Positions 45,821 to 57,971 are shown, counted from the first letter of the stretch. The stretch: DNA of 64,000 nucleotides from Coriolopsis trogii (GCA_020543525.1 JAHYIO010000008.1:868001-932000), one strand, 5' to 3'. Numbers and translations are program-made. The notes: generated by a model not told the origin, from the letters alone.

Positions 45821-47160
45821 ATGTCCATCGCATCTTTGTCTCCCTCAGCTTCACGTGAATTTCTGTCCTCCACTATCAACATCCCTCCTTCGCGGACATA
45901 CGCTGTCGCCCAGCTTGACATTGATGCAACTATAGCTCATGTCGTGGACGAGGACGTCCGAGCGGAAGTCCTGAAGATCGGGACTGCAAGATGTTTGATA
46001 TACCTCCACACGGTACGACAATCCCATGATTCATGACACATTTTGTCACTGACGGAGCAACTTCGTCTGTAGTATGGCAGTGCCATGTGCACGTGGCAGC
46101 CATACGAGACATTCACCTACGGCGTGTCTGCTATCGGTCGCGGACTGCGTCCAGCTGATCCAAAGGAGCATATTACGCCCGATATGTGTGTGCCGATCTT
46201 CCCAGCCGTCGAACATCCAAAGGGTCGTGCACCTCTGAGGACGTCTCGGGCATTCCCTTTCTCAGACTGCTATCATTGGTATGGGGTCGACCTGGACGTT
46301 CGGATGAAGAGAGGCGAGTACAGTCATGACGAAGGAGACTACGTGGGTCTCTCCGTCGACGAATCCATACGTATGTATGGCCTTCACGCGGAGGACGAGG
46401 TGCGTGTGGTGACTGCGCGGACTCGTAACGAGTCTAGTGGTACTCCTGGGGAACCGGGGGCGCTACCGATGTCTGTACACTCACCCAGTCCTCCAACTTC
46501 GTCATCGCCGCATACAAAAGAGCCTGTCGACATTGCAAGTGCCACGCGAGCATCATCCACCCCCCAAATTCGCCAGCACAATCCGCCTACAGCTGTTTCT
46601 CCCGCGTCCCCATCCTCTGTCAGAGGCATGGGCTGGCAGACGGACGATGCTGTTAGTGCACGCTCTTCGCATGTCGCGTCAGAGTCCATGGCATTGCGCT
46701 GCGACGAATCCCTCTTCACGCACTTCTCGGAACGCTCGTTCGACACCCTCGACTTGATGAGCCTCTATGAACTGAAGGGCATCGACACAACGACCCGTCT
46801 CCCGGTCGTCGATATATGGCTCGATCTTACAGCTCACATGACTCAGGACGACATCCCCGATCCTATGATATTCATGGAGAAGTGCGAAGGTATAAATCGG
46901 TAATAGTCTGTCTACTTTATTCCTGTCGACGCACCGCTGATGTCTTGTTTTGCAATGCAGGATACTGAGTGTGTATCAAGAAAAAGAGCGCGCAGTGTTC
47001 GAGACGAAGTTGCACCAGTGTCGCGAACGGCACGCGCAGGAGCAGCAAGAGGGACTCGACAAGGAATCACACTACACCGCTTCTGTATGGGGTCCTGAAG
47101 AGTCGCACTCGTCTGGCACACAGCCTGAGTCAGGTCACCGAAGGTGGCAGCGAGTCAGAG
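45821..47160 (+). CDS. Unknown protein, tandem paralogue 1
   Basis: The start ATG 45821 gives MSIASLSPSASREFLSS. The first exon ends LIYLHT at a GTACGA donor; the second begins YGSAMCTWQPYETFTYGVSA. Conserved landmarks: HITPDMCVPIFPAVEHPKGR, FPFSDCYHWYG, DVRMKRGEYSHDEGDYVGLS, a Ser/Pro-rich variable linker, then FDTLDLMSLYELKGIDTTTR and LTAHMTQDDIPDPMIFMEKC. A last long exon after an intron at about 46904-46960 is helical and charged (VYQEKERAVFETKLHQCRER) and ends HYTASVWGPEESHSSG and HRRWQRVRG at a GTGAGC donor; the extreme C-terminus is not resolved. No signal peptide or membrane helix. The gene at 47908 is a duplicate. Function unknown. Confidence 0.6.
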
Positions 47161-47369
47161 GTGAGCACACTCTGTTACCCACACAATCTGAGCTTTGCTC
47201 AAGTTCTCTCAGCCGGCGCCGCAAGTGCTCTCGCTGTTTGCCGCTCTCTTCTCTGCTTGGTCTGACCTTCATGACAACTTGTCATAGTTCAAGTCCTCGG
47301 TGTTTGCTCGGGCGCGGCTTACATGCTCATAGACACCATACGGTCACTGTCAGTCTCCACAGTTTGTAA

Positions 47370-47907
47370 GATATTAGACTGCTACGTTCGTAGTAAATAC
47401 CTCACGGACCTTGTTGAATCGGAGCCCTGAGAGTACTAGCCTCCTCTGTCACAATATGGCACATCAGGCTCGTACACTCCGAGTTGGCAGGCTGGCAACC
47501 CACGTACAGTCTGTACAGATACACAGTGCAATCTCCTTGAGGCACGTAGTATACGGTCGAGTTGTACGCATCCGGCATGGTTCAGATAGAAGACAAGATG
47601 ACCAACGGTGTCGCCGACATCCCTTAGCAGGCCTCCTCGGCATCTGCCGTTGTGCTACATCCGGCGGCATTTGTTGACTCGGTTCGGTTGCTCTCGGATA
47701 CACAACAACTTCTCCAACACCCTTATTGTTGTACGTCGTCGGCTTGGCAAGAATGCAAGGGTCAAAGGCATTGAGACAGTTCGTCCTTGTACTTTCTGTG
47801 CTGCGTTATATTTGACGTGGCAGCGCTGCTACGCCTCGAGTCCGCTGTTCGTGATCATTTCCCTCCTCTCCGAGTCTCTTTTCCTGATCCGCTTCTCGTT
47901 CTTCACT
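47370..47907. other. Intergenic gap between tandem paralogues
   Basis: No gene. Pyrimidine-rich near the right end, as expected of a core promoter. Confidence 0.4.
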
Positions 47908-49260
47908 ATGCATAACTGTGACTACTATCCTGACGAAAAGGGGTACATCGTGGCTGACATTGACATAGAGGCCACAGTCGCTCACATCAACGATCAGTCT
48001 GTCCGGTCACAAATACGAGGAATTGGGTCGGCCAAATGTCTGTTGTTTCTCCATGCGGTATGGCAGTCCCACCAATCTAAAAGTCTTCTCTGTACTGACT
48101 TACAGTCTTGGGTAATAGCTTAACAACGTCGTGTGTCCATGGGAGAGCCGTGCGACCTTCACCTACCGAGTGTCTGCAGTTGGTGCGGGACTTCGTCCAG
48201 CAAATGCCGAGCGTCACACCACTCCTGATATGTGCATGCCGATCTATCCTGCCGTTCATCACCCAACTGGTCGCCCACCCCTACGCACGTTCCCGGTCTT
48301 TCCGTTCACAAACTGCTACCAGTGGTTTGGGCCCGATGTCGGCTTGAACGTTCGGATGAAGAAAGCCCAATACAGTCACGAAGAAGGCGACCATGTTGGA
48401 CTATCTTTCGAGCAATGCGCACCCATGTACCGCTTTCTTGAAGAAGACAAGACGCGCAGGATGACTGCGAAGGCTCTTGGTGGGCCCACGCAAACCCTCA
48501 GTGGAGGACTCCCTGGACCGCGGGTGAACTCCGATGACACACCCAGTCCCTCGCAGGTGCTACAGAGCTCGTCCGCCCTCCAGGCCTCCACCACAGACAG
48601 AGGTACTGACTCTCACGTCGATGACGATCTCCGAAAGTCTTCGAAACTCCGTCCGGTGAATCTACAGACTCCGGCGGCACTTGCTCTCGCATCATCACCC
48701 TCCGTACACGTCTCCCAAGCATCGGCAGACGGCGCGGACCATCAGCCTGCAGAGCCACTCTCCTCACCTGAAGAGACAGGGTCAATATGGTCACAATGCG
48801 ACAACTCCCTCTTCTCGAACCCCGGCAGGCGACGGTCGTGCGACACCCTCGACTTGATGGAATTCTACGAGCTGCAGGGCGTCGATATGACGACACACCT
48901 CCCCGTCGTCCATGCATGGACTGATCTCACGGCGCATATGACACAAGACGAGATACCCGATCCTATGGTCTTCATCGAGAAGTGCACAGCGATCTCTCGG
49001 TGCGAGCACTATCCATTTTGGCGTCTCCCGCAGAGTGCGCTGACGTCTTTCTGTGCATTCCAGGATACTGAAGAAGTACCAAGACGAGGAGTGCGCTGCG
49101 TTCCGAACGAAGATGGACGAATATCGTGAACGGTACAAGAGAGAGAAGAGAGAAGAGCAAGACGGCAAGAAGTCGCACTACACTGCGTCTGTATGGGGTC
49201 CTGAAGAGTCGATATCATCTGGCACGAAGCCAGGTCACCGGAGATGGCAACGGATCAGAG
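47908..49260 (+). CDS. Unknown protein, tandem paralogue 2
   Basis: The start ATG 47908 gives MHNCDYYPDEKGYIVADIDI and EATVAHINDQ, parallel to the first paralogue. After an intron the frame continues NNVVCPWESRATFTYRVSAV, TTPDMCMPIYPAVHHPTGRP, VFPFTNCYQWFGPD, NVRMKKAQYSHEEGDHVGLS, then a variable Ser-rich linker, CDTLDLMEFYELQGVDMTTH and LTAHMTQDEIPDPMVFIEKC. An intron at about 49000-49062 leads to the helical end ILKKYQDEECAAFRTKMDEY and HYTASVWGPEESISSG. Exon borders coincide with those of 45821-47160, so this is a straightforward tandem duplication whose linker has diverged most. The region after 49260 is similar in DNA but not in protein between the copies, which fits an intron there. Confidence 0.6.
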
Positions 49261-49427
49261 GTGAGCATGCACCACTACCAACACTCGCTGAGCCTTTCTT
49301 AAGTCTTTCCCAGCATGTGCCGCAAGTGCTCTCACTTTCAGTCGCTCTCTCTTCTGCGTGGGCTGGCCTTCGTAAGACGCTTTTTGTGTTCTGTTCGGAT
49401 GCCTGTAGACACTGTTGTATAAGTTGA

Positions 49428-49751
49428 TGTTTGCATTATACTACTGCCTTCGTAAGGCTCTATCAATGACAAGGGAACCAGTCATGCGCGCCGAATTTGC
49501 AAGTAGTGGCGCTCACGAGCGCTGGAGCGGTGCAGGAAACGAGTGTTCGATAGTAGATAGCTACTGGAATCGTGAAGGAGAGGCATAGAAGCGACCAGAA
49601 GAAATGTACAAAGAGAACAGAGCTGGGAGCGTGGACGACAGCATGCGACAGCGACGAGCAGCAAACAAGCCAGGCAGGTATCCAGATATCCGGGTATGCA
49701 GAGACGGGATTCCAAACCGATCCCGCCTCAATCCTCACTGGGCCTCGGTCC
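49428..49751. other. Convergent intergenic gap
   Basis: 3' ends of the paralogue and of the P450 face each other. Nothing else was seen. Confidence 0.4.
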
Positions 49752-52117
49752 TCAATCCTCATCGCGCGGCGCGAGAGAGACGCGGAGCGGAAGCTGTACG
49801 CCCTTCTCGAGCTCCCCCTTGAGGGTGGGGACCATGACGATTGCCGTCGTCTTGCACACCCGCGCGGCGTCGTCCGTCAGCTCGAACTGGAAGTTCGACA
49901 CGAGCTCGGTGAGGAACGCCTGAAGCTCGTAGATGGCGAAGCGCCAGCCGATGCAGGCGCGGACGCCCCCGGCAAAGGTCAACCTGGGGGTCAGATGATG
50001 GTCGGTCAGCGCTTTGTATGTACAAATATGCGGAGAACGTTCGAAAGGCGAACGCAGAGGCGCGCCCGAGCCAGGATTCTCCGGTGGAAGAGGTCGGATG
50101 AGTGGACGGATGACGTACAGGTTCGAATAGACTCCGACAGACGAGCCACGCTTGCCTTTGGTGTCGAGCCATCGCTCCGGATTAAACGTGTGCGCGTCTT
50201 CGCCCCAGACGTCCTTCTCCCTGTATACGGCACACGCACATATGAGCGTCATACATACTCTCAGGAATGCCACGAAAATCGAGAAATCCTACCGGTTGTA
50301 GGCACAGACAGAAAGGATGAGCCGCAAGCCCGCGCGGATGGGTATCTCCGTGATGACCTTGCCTGAGCGAGTCGTTATCGGTTTCGAGAGCGGGAGAACG
50401 TCGTCCTGCGCGCTCTGGCGGTACGTGTGCGGCACGGCGGGGTAGAAGCGGAGGATCTCCTTCAAAACGGCCTGCAGATACGGCATCGACTCAAAGTCGG
50501 CAACGGTGAAGTCGGCGTCCCCGCGCTCGCGGATGGTGCGTTCCATCGCATGCACCTCCTTCCTCAGCCGAGTTTGAATATGCGGCTGTTTGGCGAATTC
50601 GAGGAACGCCCAGCTCAGCGTGTTCGACGTCGTCTCCTGGCCAGCGAGCATGATTGTCCTAGTAATCGGTAGAAGGAGAGTAAGCTTCGTGAAGGGTGCG
50701 CACGCAGGATGCAGTGGGATGTACACGTTACCCACCTCATTTGGGATACTATCTCTTCATGGGACATGCGCGAGGAGCCTGTTTCTGCCGCGTTCTCCCT
50801 CACTGCGAGATAGTCAGGATATGCACCGGCACACAATCGAGGTGAGCGTATGCGTACCGAGGATGCTCATCACGTCTCGGTTACCTTTGCCCATCAGCAA
50901 TGCTTCCTGCTTCATCTCCAGAAGCTCGTTCGCGACCTTGCGCGCTGCGTCGCGGTTGAAGCGTGCCTTATCGAGACCTTTGCCGGGGAGATAGTCGTAG
51001 CATAGTTGCTGGAACCACATCGGTACGTAATGGGCAATATTTTGCAAGAAGATCGTGGTGTTAGAAGGAGCGGAAAAAATCTTTGTGCTATCCTGCACTT
51101 GTCAGCAGTGGTATGCGGCAGTTCAACCTCCGGACGTACACGAGGTTGCTGTACGCCCTGCCGAGTTCGCTCGCCTCGTCATCAAGAACGCCGAGTTTGT
51201 AATCGAACGCCGCTGTGTGTAGCTTATTAGCACACGTCAGACACACAGTGTATGGAAGCACCATGCGTACCTTCTCCGATAGCTTCTAGTGTGGCAGGCG
51301 CGACGTACTCGTGCACGTTCATCTTCACCCCACCATCGTGGCCCGTCAGAATGTCTTTCCACTTCAGGGTGACCTGCATGTGCACAGACAAGAAATGAAC
51401 TGTCGTTCTAGTTATCGTACGATGGTGTAACTTCACCTGCTCAGCATAATGCCTGAACACGGGCAAGAGCGCCTTGGACTCCCCAGAGCCGAACGCGGGA
51501 AGCATGACCTTTCTCTGGCGTTTGTGCACATCACCTGCAGGTCGCGAGACGCGCGGAGGTGGGGAGTGAATTTGAATGGAATTTCAAACTGCACTCAGCC
51601 GAAGAAGGTGACTGTATGCGACAGAGACGCACCATCCGCCCACGTCAGGCCCGTGTCTCCTATCAGCCGCGAGAGAATGCGACGCTCGGGCTGCTTGGGG
51701 AAGCTGTAGCCAGACGTCTGGTAAATGTACTGCAGCGCCTTTGGATCCGATATCCAGAGCATATCCTCCTGTGGCGCGACGATCAGCCAAACCCTCTCCA
51801 GACCCAACCGAGGAAATGCACGTACCCCGAAGGGTGCCTTGACCCGCACGACACTGCCGTATTGCTCCTGCCATTTGAAGTCGGTCTCTCCGGAAGCCTC
51901 TTGGTGGAGCTCGGGCAGATTGCCTGAACGACAGCGCGTTGTGTCAGCGAGCTTCGCAGAAGAAGGATCAGTCGCCGTCATCAAGGTACATACCTAGCCA
52001 GAACGACGTCGGCTCGGGGCCAGGAATGTCTGACACAGATGGCCGGGTGAGTAACCGGTAGACGGCGTACAGCAGCGCAAGTCCTGCAGCGACGACTGCC
52101 AACTGGTGCGACTCCAT
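49752..52117 (-). CDS. Cytochrome P450 monooxygenase
   Basis: About ten exons on the minus strand. The start ATG 52117 gives MESHQLAVVAAGLALLYAVY, a membrane anchor, then a Pro-rich hinge (IPGP). Recognisable landmarks in order: WQEQYGSVVRVKAPFG, the C-helix region KRQRKVMLPAFGSGESKALL, the I-helix oxygen-binding motif AGQETTSNTLSW (about 50580-50650), the K-helix ExxR as EILR (about 50455), the PERW motif FNPERW (about 50175), and the heme-binding loop FAGGVRACIGWRFA (about 49930-49980) with its Cys ligand. The stop is at 49752. All signature residues are present, so it should be an active microsomal P450. Neighbours do not suggest a biosynthetic cluster. Basidiomycete P450s of this length act on fatty acids, terpenoids or xenobiotics; the substrate cannot be inferred. 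Confidence 0.92.
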
Positions 52118-53005
52118 CGTCGAGGGTGTATGGGGTGTTGATAAGAAGGCCAGCAGGCTGCGACCGAGCTTGGCTTCTTCTTATACAGACGTGGGAGCGA
52201 GCGGACTGGGTAGCGTGGCCTAGAGGCTCGCCTTGCCCAGGGGCCAAGTTGACGTCTCCTGGCACGGCCGCTAATCATGGGTACTCCGAGGGTGGGAGCG
52301 ACGCGGAATAAGCAGGAAATAAGGCCTCCCTCGGGCGATCTTTGCCATAACGGAACGTGTACGCGAAGATGCAAAACTTCATCCGCGAAGGTGGGAACTG
52401 CGAAGCAATGCTAGTGTGCCGGCAGTGCGCGAGGGGTGCCGGATGCTCCGTCGAGGTAATCACGAACGACATCCCTGTTCATGTGGCTCTCGAGAGACCT
52501 CGAGGCGAAGCGCCGCATACGAGCGTGCAACAGACTTCACTATTGCCTACCAGCGTGTCTTCTTGGCCTGCAAGGTGGTCGTGCGCAAGTTCCTAACGCT
52601 TTCACCTCACGAATGAAAGCGACAATCCAGCCAGGGGAGCGTCTTCGCCAAGTAGGCTCAGTCGCGTAGCTACAGTACACAGGAGCTAATCGGCTAGGAT
52701 TTGATCTGAAGGCCATGAGAGACATGATTTGGGGAACGAAACACTCACCGTTTCCAAATTGCCTTGCAACACATCATTACGGCACAGTACTAGTGCAGAC
52801 GCCATGCAACGTCACCTGAGACCCAGAGAGTTGCTTGAGTGCACAAAATTGAATCGGCATGAGCACTATGAAGCCTGACCACTGAAATAACGACGTGCTG
52901 ACCAGTTCAACATGGAGGAACAGACGGAGTGAAACTTGGAGAGGGTCTCAGCGCTCGGTGATTGAGAATGAGTGGGAAGTTATGCCCAAAAAGGGCATAA
53001 AAAGA
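52118..53005. other. Intergenic region with P450 promoter
   Basis: No gene. A run of five A at 52999-53003 acts as the T-run (Pol III terminator) of the minus-strand tRNA. Confidence 0.5.
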
Positions 53006-53098
53006 TGGCCAACGCCGGGATCGAACCGACGACCTTGGCGTACCCTGCTTAGTCAGCAGCTATTAGCACCACGCTCTAACCAACTGAGCTAGTCGGCC
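53006..53098 (-). tRNA. tRNA-Ile(AAT) with a 19-nt intron
   Basis: Full cloverleaf on the minus strand: acceptor GGCCGAC/GTTGGCC with one G-T pair, D-arm GCTC/GAGC, anticodon stem TGGTG/CGCCA, loop CTAATA plus A with anticodon AAT, T-arm GTCGG-TTCGATC-CCGGC, discriminator A. The intron (53042-53060) sits one base 3' of the anticodon, the standard nuclear position. A TTTTT terminator follows. The conserved A- and B-box sequences are present inside the gene. Confidence 0.93.
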
Positions 53099-53125
53099 AT
53101 GGGAAATTAGTAAACAACGCACAAC

Positions 53126-54530
53126 ATGGCCCCTTTCACGCAGAAACGCGAGGTTCACGGACCCGGTCTCCGTTCATCTTTGCCGAGAACCACATCGCGG
53201 AAGAACGTCGCCCGACACGAAAAGGTAACTCACTATTGTACTGACGCGATGGCAGGACGCCCTATACTGTACATGAATGTACCTGCCGTTCGCCCGGAGA
53301 AAGACGAAAGCTTCGAGGTAACTGGGGTCCAAATTGCGTCTCCGCCGCTTTCATAATACCTTCGATAGGAACGACGAGTCCTCGACTATCTCCAAGCATA
53401 TCGCACGACGGGACTACCACCAGCACCTTGTCCACAGGTTCCGACCGATCCGCAGCAACGAGTCGCCTTGGGACTACCGCCACTCTTCGAACCATACAGC
53501 GAGGTGGAAGGAGGTGTCAATGGCATTGCTGCCACTGCCAGCACCTCTTCTACCCCAAACCTCGCAGCCCAGGCGTTCTCTCCTACGAAGACACAAGAGT
53601 ATGGCTCTGATGCCATGTTCATGTCTATAGTCGCACATCCAGCATATGCGGGATACCAGTTTGAGGTCCCAACATCCATGCTCGTTGTCCTTTGTTCATG
53701 CGCTGACATCCATGACATCCAGGAACTTCGTGCAGAAGCCTATCGGTTAGGCAAAAAACATGCAGATGTACCGCTGTCCCCACCAACAGTTGTACCCTCC
53801 CGTCGTAAGCGCGCTCAATGTCGACACCAGCAAAGTCGAACACTAATAATTGCTTGTAATAGCCGCACTGCTCCCATCAATATCTCTTACGGCTTCCTCC
53901 CTCGCCGCCTCTCAAGGAACTTCGGATAGCCTCCAAAGCGTCAACAGCATGCCTCCCTATGACCAGCATAGCTTCGAGGTGCGCAACTTATGAACTGCCA
54001 CCAAGTCTCTGACGTCGCTCATCCATCACAGGAACTGCGCCTTGCGTGCATTAGAGCCGGCCGACCCATTACTTCGCCCGAGATAATCGCACAGAATGCT
54101 CAGCTCAGGCTCGCGGTATGACAATCGCGCCTCAGCGGTTCTACACCTTGTACGAGCACCACAAACAGATCAGGCGGTCTTCCAACATCTTGTATCATTA
54201 TCTTTCGTATTTGTTACGGTCGTGCGCGCAACATGGTCCGGCTTCGATGAGAGTGGAACGCCTCAGGAGGTACGTTTTGCTACTGTTCCTTCCGCAATCT
54301 TGAGACTATGCTGCAGTTTTCAACTGCAGCACCTCAGCGCTAATCGGATGTCCTCCTTGCCGGATGTGCAGCGAGTGTCTCTGGCGCTCGAGCAGGTAGG
54401 TATGATTTTACAATGGAAATTATAGGATGATACACAACACTATGGCTACAACTTGTACAGGCTACAACCACGCAGGATTGGCGCAATGCTCCGGGTGCGT
54501 ACCTGCCGTCAAGACTCGGAACATCTGGGA
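53126..54530 (+). CDS. Unknown protein built from repeated exons
   Basis: The start ATG 53126 gives MAPFTQKREVHGPGLRSSLP, a basic N-terminus. Introns at 53318-53368, 53666-53722 and 53979-54031 all fall in phase 0 at the same motif, FE followed by E-L/R-R: DESFE/ERRVLDYLQAY, YQFE/ELRAEAYRLGKK and HSFE/ELRLACIRAGRP. This looks like a short helical unit multiplied by exon duplication. A fourth intron (GTAAGC donor at about 53806) joins VPSR to PALLPSISLTASS. Further exons give AVFQHLVSLSFVFVTVVRAT, HLSANRMSSLPDVQRVSLAL and TTTQDWRNAPGAYLP. The 3' end is uncertain and meets or overlaps the end of the minus-strand gene at 54509. No known domain was recognised. Confidence 0.5.
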
Positions 54531-55468
54531 TGCGCTGTGACAGCGGACAACCAGGACCACGCGCGCGCGATCTTCTCGATCCGCTCCGTCTCTTCGCCGG
54601 ACACCTCCCCTTTCCACGCGCTCAGAATGCTCTCCTCCTCGTCGATACAACGCAGGATAGACTCCGCATCGCGCTCTGCAACAAACGCCAGGTAGCACCC
54701 AAGCACGCACATCGCATCAGTCGGCCGCCCGTGCGGCGCCGTGACGAGCACGCGCACCGCCGTCTGCTCGGGGAGGACTGCGATGGACTGCGGGAGGCCC
54801 TCGGCGATGAAGTCGCGCGCGGCGCGCAGCTGGGCGTCTGTGAGTGCGAGCGCCGGGCGGCCTTCCCACTGGCGGGCCGACGCAGGCAGGACGAGTCGCT
54901 GCCGCTGCACGCGCCCGTCCCAGCGGCGCTCTGTGCTCCCGCTGGCGTATGCGTTTGCGCTGTCCGCGTCGGCGTAGACGATGTCGACAATGTGCGTGAA
55001 GCCCTCCTCATACGCGCGATCGTGCGCGCTCCCGAACGCGACCCAGAGCGCGGGGAGGATCGCCTGCAGATGGGGTTCTTCCTTGCTTGGTGGCTGAGGC
55101 TGGGGCTGGGCGGCGAGAGGTTCCGCCTTTGGGGTCTCGGGGACATGGAAGTTGGCGAATCGCGGCTTCGGGTTCCTGCGTCTGGGTAGGTGGGTGCGGT
55201 GCGGCTGAGAATGGCCTTTCGGCGACCACGGGCCCGGGGCCTTCACGGGCTTGAAGTTGGCATTGAACTTGGGCGCGTCGATCTCTAGCGTCAGAGTGAT
55301 TCCGCATCGGTCGCGCAGCGATCGACGCGCGGGGGGCGCGGGGGGCGGGAAGATGGTCAAGGGGCTGGAGGGGTAGATGGCGATCGTATCCGCCCGGGTC
55401 GCGGATTTCGATTTGGACCTGGTCGGGATCAGGAGTGGACGGAGGGTTGTAGGCGCGACGACGGTCAT
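54509..55468 (-). CDS. Dual-specificity-phosphatase-like protein, catalytic motif apparently missing
   Basis: Single exon, 319 residues, ATG 55468 (MTVVAPTTLRPLLIPTRSKS). The first 130 residues are Pro/Arg-rich and low complexity. The C-terminal domain has the order expected of a fungal DSP-like fold: LQAILPALWVAFGSAHDRAY, EEGFTHIVDIVYADADSA, RQRLVLPASARQWEGRPALA, LTDAQLRAARDFIAEGLPQS, then VRVLVTAPHGRPTDAMCVLG where an active enzyme would have HCxxGxxR. The Cys and Arg are not in place, so if the assignment is right it would be a pseudophosphatase or binding module. The assignment rests on pattern only. The very GC-rich sequence leaves antisense frames open, which are not genes. Confidence 0.55.
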   Translation of the reverse strand: MTVVAPTTLRPLLIPTRSKSKSATRADTIAIYPSSPLTIFPPPAPPARRSLRDRCGITLTLEIDAPKFNANFKPVKAPGPWSPKGHSQPHRTHLPRRRNPKPRFANFHVPETPKAEPLAAQPQPQPPSKEEPHLQAILPALWVAFGSAHDRAYEEGFTHIVDIVYADADSANAYASGSTERRWDGRVQRQRLVLPASARQWEGRPALALTDAQLRAARDFIAEGLPQSIAVLPEQTAVRVLVTAPHGRPTDAMCVLGCYLAFVAERDAESILRCIDEEESILSAWKGEVSGEETERIEKIARAWSWLSAVTAHPRCSES

Positions 55469-57971
55469 CGTGGAGGGATTGGTGGCTGAGAGCTGGAATG
55501 AGGGCCTTGATATGGGTGGTGGCGATGGAAAGGTGCAAGTTCGGAGTAATAGTTGTAACGAAACAAAAGGGCTCGCGGATTGCGCGATGCAGATAAAAGG
55601 TAGGTGTCGATGTCAAGTCGCGGACTTGCAGAAAGAGAATACGTGAGATGGGGAGTGCATCGGTGCTTGCGGAGTCCTCACTTTATACCGCGGTACACGC
55701 GGCAGTTGAGCGTGCGTGAGGAGGGCGGAAACCACGAGGCTGGCGATACACGTTCACGTTCGGGGGCACTTGCTGGTTATGGCTTTGGGGCGATTGTCCT
55801 TGACTTGCAGGTGGGTTGGCGAGGAGAAACGTGTCCGTAAAGCTCGCGACCACTGACTTTATGGTGCTTTGCAGAATCCGAGGGGTGTGTGTTGCTCCAC
55901 TGTCGCTTGCACTACGACGCCGATAGCCGTATCGGACAAGTAAGCAACATGGATAGTATCGAGCCCCTCTTCGGGCCCCAGTCAGTCTAGATTGTAATGG
56001 CAGACCAACATCCAGCGTATCCGCACTTTGGACAACCAAGATTCGCGCCACCCCCATTAGAATGCGCCCTCGCCATTCGAACAGAGAAGAGCGGGCCGTT
56101 CTAACGACGAGTACAGACTGATTAAACATACAGTTAGATTAAGTCGGACCTACTTTCGATCCGATGGCAAAGTGCTTCATCTATACCTACTGCATGCACA
56201 TGCACAGAGGGTCCACTGTCTTGACGGGTTAGCTCAAGGGAAGGGTCTACCATCTTAATTCAAGGCTCGCGTGAGTCTATGTATATTGGGCTCCACGGGG
56301 CGCACGGGGAGGATGCCTTCGGTGGCGCCATAGTAGTGCCCGTTTGCGCCCCGAAATGACGAGGAGCTTGGGGGACTGTGGTATCGTCAGAGTACATGCT
56401 CTCCATCCCTTCAAGTAGTCAGCATGTTCGGGGGAAATCGTTAGGGTTGATTGGTGCTGGCTGAAGCCGTCTGCTATATGCTACCGCAATGGCGAACGGG
56501 CCTATTGACATACGCAGATGTTGAGCAAAGTCCGCAAAATGTACTCCTCAACCTTCCGAAGCCCGCGAATGGCACGAGAGTGGTTCGCTCCAAGGCGTAG
56601 TCACGGTAAGGGAACAATCTCCATAGGTTCGTCAACAAGATCGTCGGCAAGACATCTCCGAGCTGTAGTACGCCCTCATTTGCGTCCTCAACAGTCGAGG
56701 TGGGGAGTTGTAGTGTTATCGAGGGCCCGACTCAGGGCTATCTAAGCGACTCGTGAATGACTGGAGGATTCGAGATTGTCCCTACCAATGCTGTCATCAG
56801 AAGCACCAGGTCGATCAGAACGCGTCCCGAGGTCCGAACCATTTGTAGCTCAGCGTGGTTGTGCCATCGGGAACGACAGCGTGAGATGAAGGAAGGCTTC
56901 GCGAGCTCGTGCACTGAGAGAGGTTGTCGAGCAGGTTCGGTGCTCAACGTGCTCGGAGGCCCGCGTAGGATGCATAGAGACGATCAGCCGACGCGTGCCA
57001 AGAGAATGTGTCTGAATGAGTTATGCTGAGCAAGTCCGAGGTTTATGGCTTTCGGAGGAGGAAGTAGTCAATCTGGATGTCGGCACGGCAGGCACAGAAG
57101 AACGGTGTAGATATGAGCTCACGGAAGATGTTGTTGGAGTACCAACTGAACCAATTTGAAGGTGGTATGTCCGACGGGCCAACTGGCTATGACCATTGAA
57201 ATCCCACTCACTGTACTATCAGTTACAGGGTCTCGTCAGTATGCTGACTGTGTTATATGTGTTGGAAGCAGAAATCTGACCAGTTGGCGGCGCGCGCAGA
57301 TGTTGCACGAGGCATCGAACAGACTTCCCATATCCTTTCCATATGATATGCGGTGTGCCACGTGGGTATGCGTTCGACGCCGAGGTCTTTCCTGGAAAGC
57401 AAGGCTCCGACGATGAAGCGGCCTTGAGAATGAGCGCGACGCCCGCCCGAGGTCGCCTCGAGCCGGAAGATGGTGCAGGGGACAGGTGAAGCCCGAGGAG
57501 GTGAATCGCGCTATCCGACGTTCGATCGAAGCGCCCTTTGCCACGGGAGCTAACGAGCTCGAACACCGTTGCCTCGAGTGACACGAACCCTTGCGCAACA
57601 AGGAAGATGTTCGCAAGTTCGACCCGATCCAAGGCCTAGCTGGTAGACGAAAGGAAGGGCGGAATGAGATAGTTGCATATGGCTGTTGGCGTGCATACGC
57701 AGAGGACCTTGTGCATCTTGTTGTTACGGCTTGCTTACAGTGGCCATCACACGATCTCCTTCCGAGAGCGTTGTGCGGGTTCTTCAGGGAATCTTGATGC
57801 CGAGAGATTGACCCGCCTTCCAATTCCCTACACTGGCCCCGATGAGCCAGTAACGGCCGCATGAACGTTAGTATACATCTCGATGCTCGTGACCGCGTAC
57901 CTGGTACTAGGAAGTCAATCGTTCTCCCATTCCGATAGAGCAGCTCTCTTCATGCTGTTGCATAGAAATGC
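55469..57971. other. Gene-poor region, possible remnants on the minus strand
   Basis: Minus-strand pieces with protein-like content appear at about 57435-57632 (ELANIFLVAQGFVSLEATVF), 57040-57150 (a frame ending IDYFLLRKP) and 56740-56870 (GRVLIDLVLLMTALVG). They do not join into one gene with confidence. They may be a decayed or poorly resolved multi-exon membrane protein. Confidence 0.35.

Noticed and set aside
49572..50366. Plus-strand 264-codon frame across the P450 3' end
   Set aside because: Antisense of the exons carrying the heme loop and the PERW motif; composition is Arg-rich shadow.
54530..55189. Plus-strand 219-codon frame antisense to the phosphatase-like gene
   Set aside because: Arg/Ala/Pro-biased shadow in GC-rich DNA. 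Only its first part may overlap the last exon of the upstream gene.
49752..55468. Secondary-metabolite cluster around the P450
   Set aside because: Neighbours are a tRNA, an unknown repeat protein and a phosphatase-like gene. No backbone synthase or transporter.
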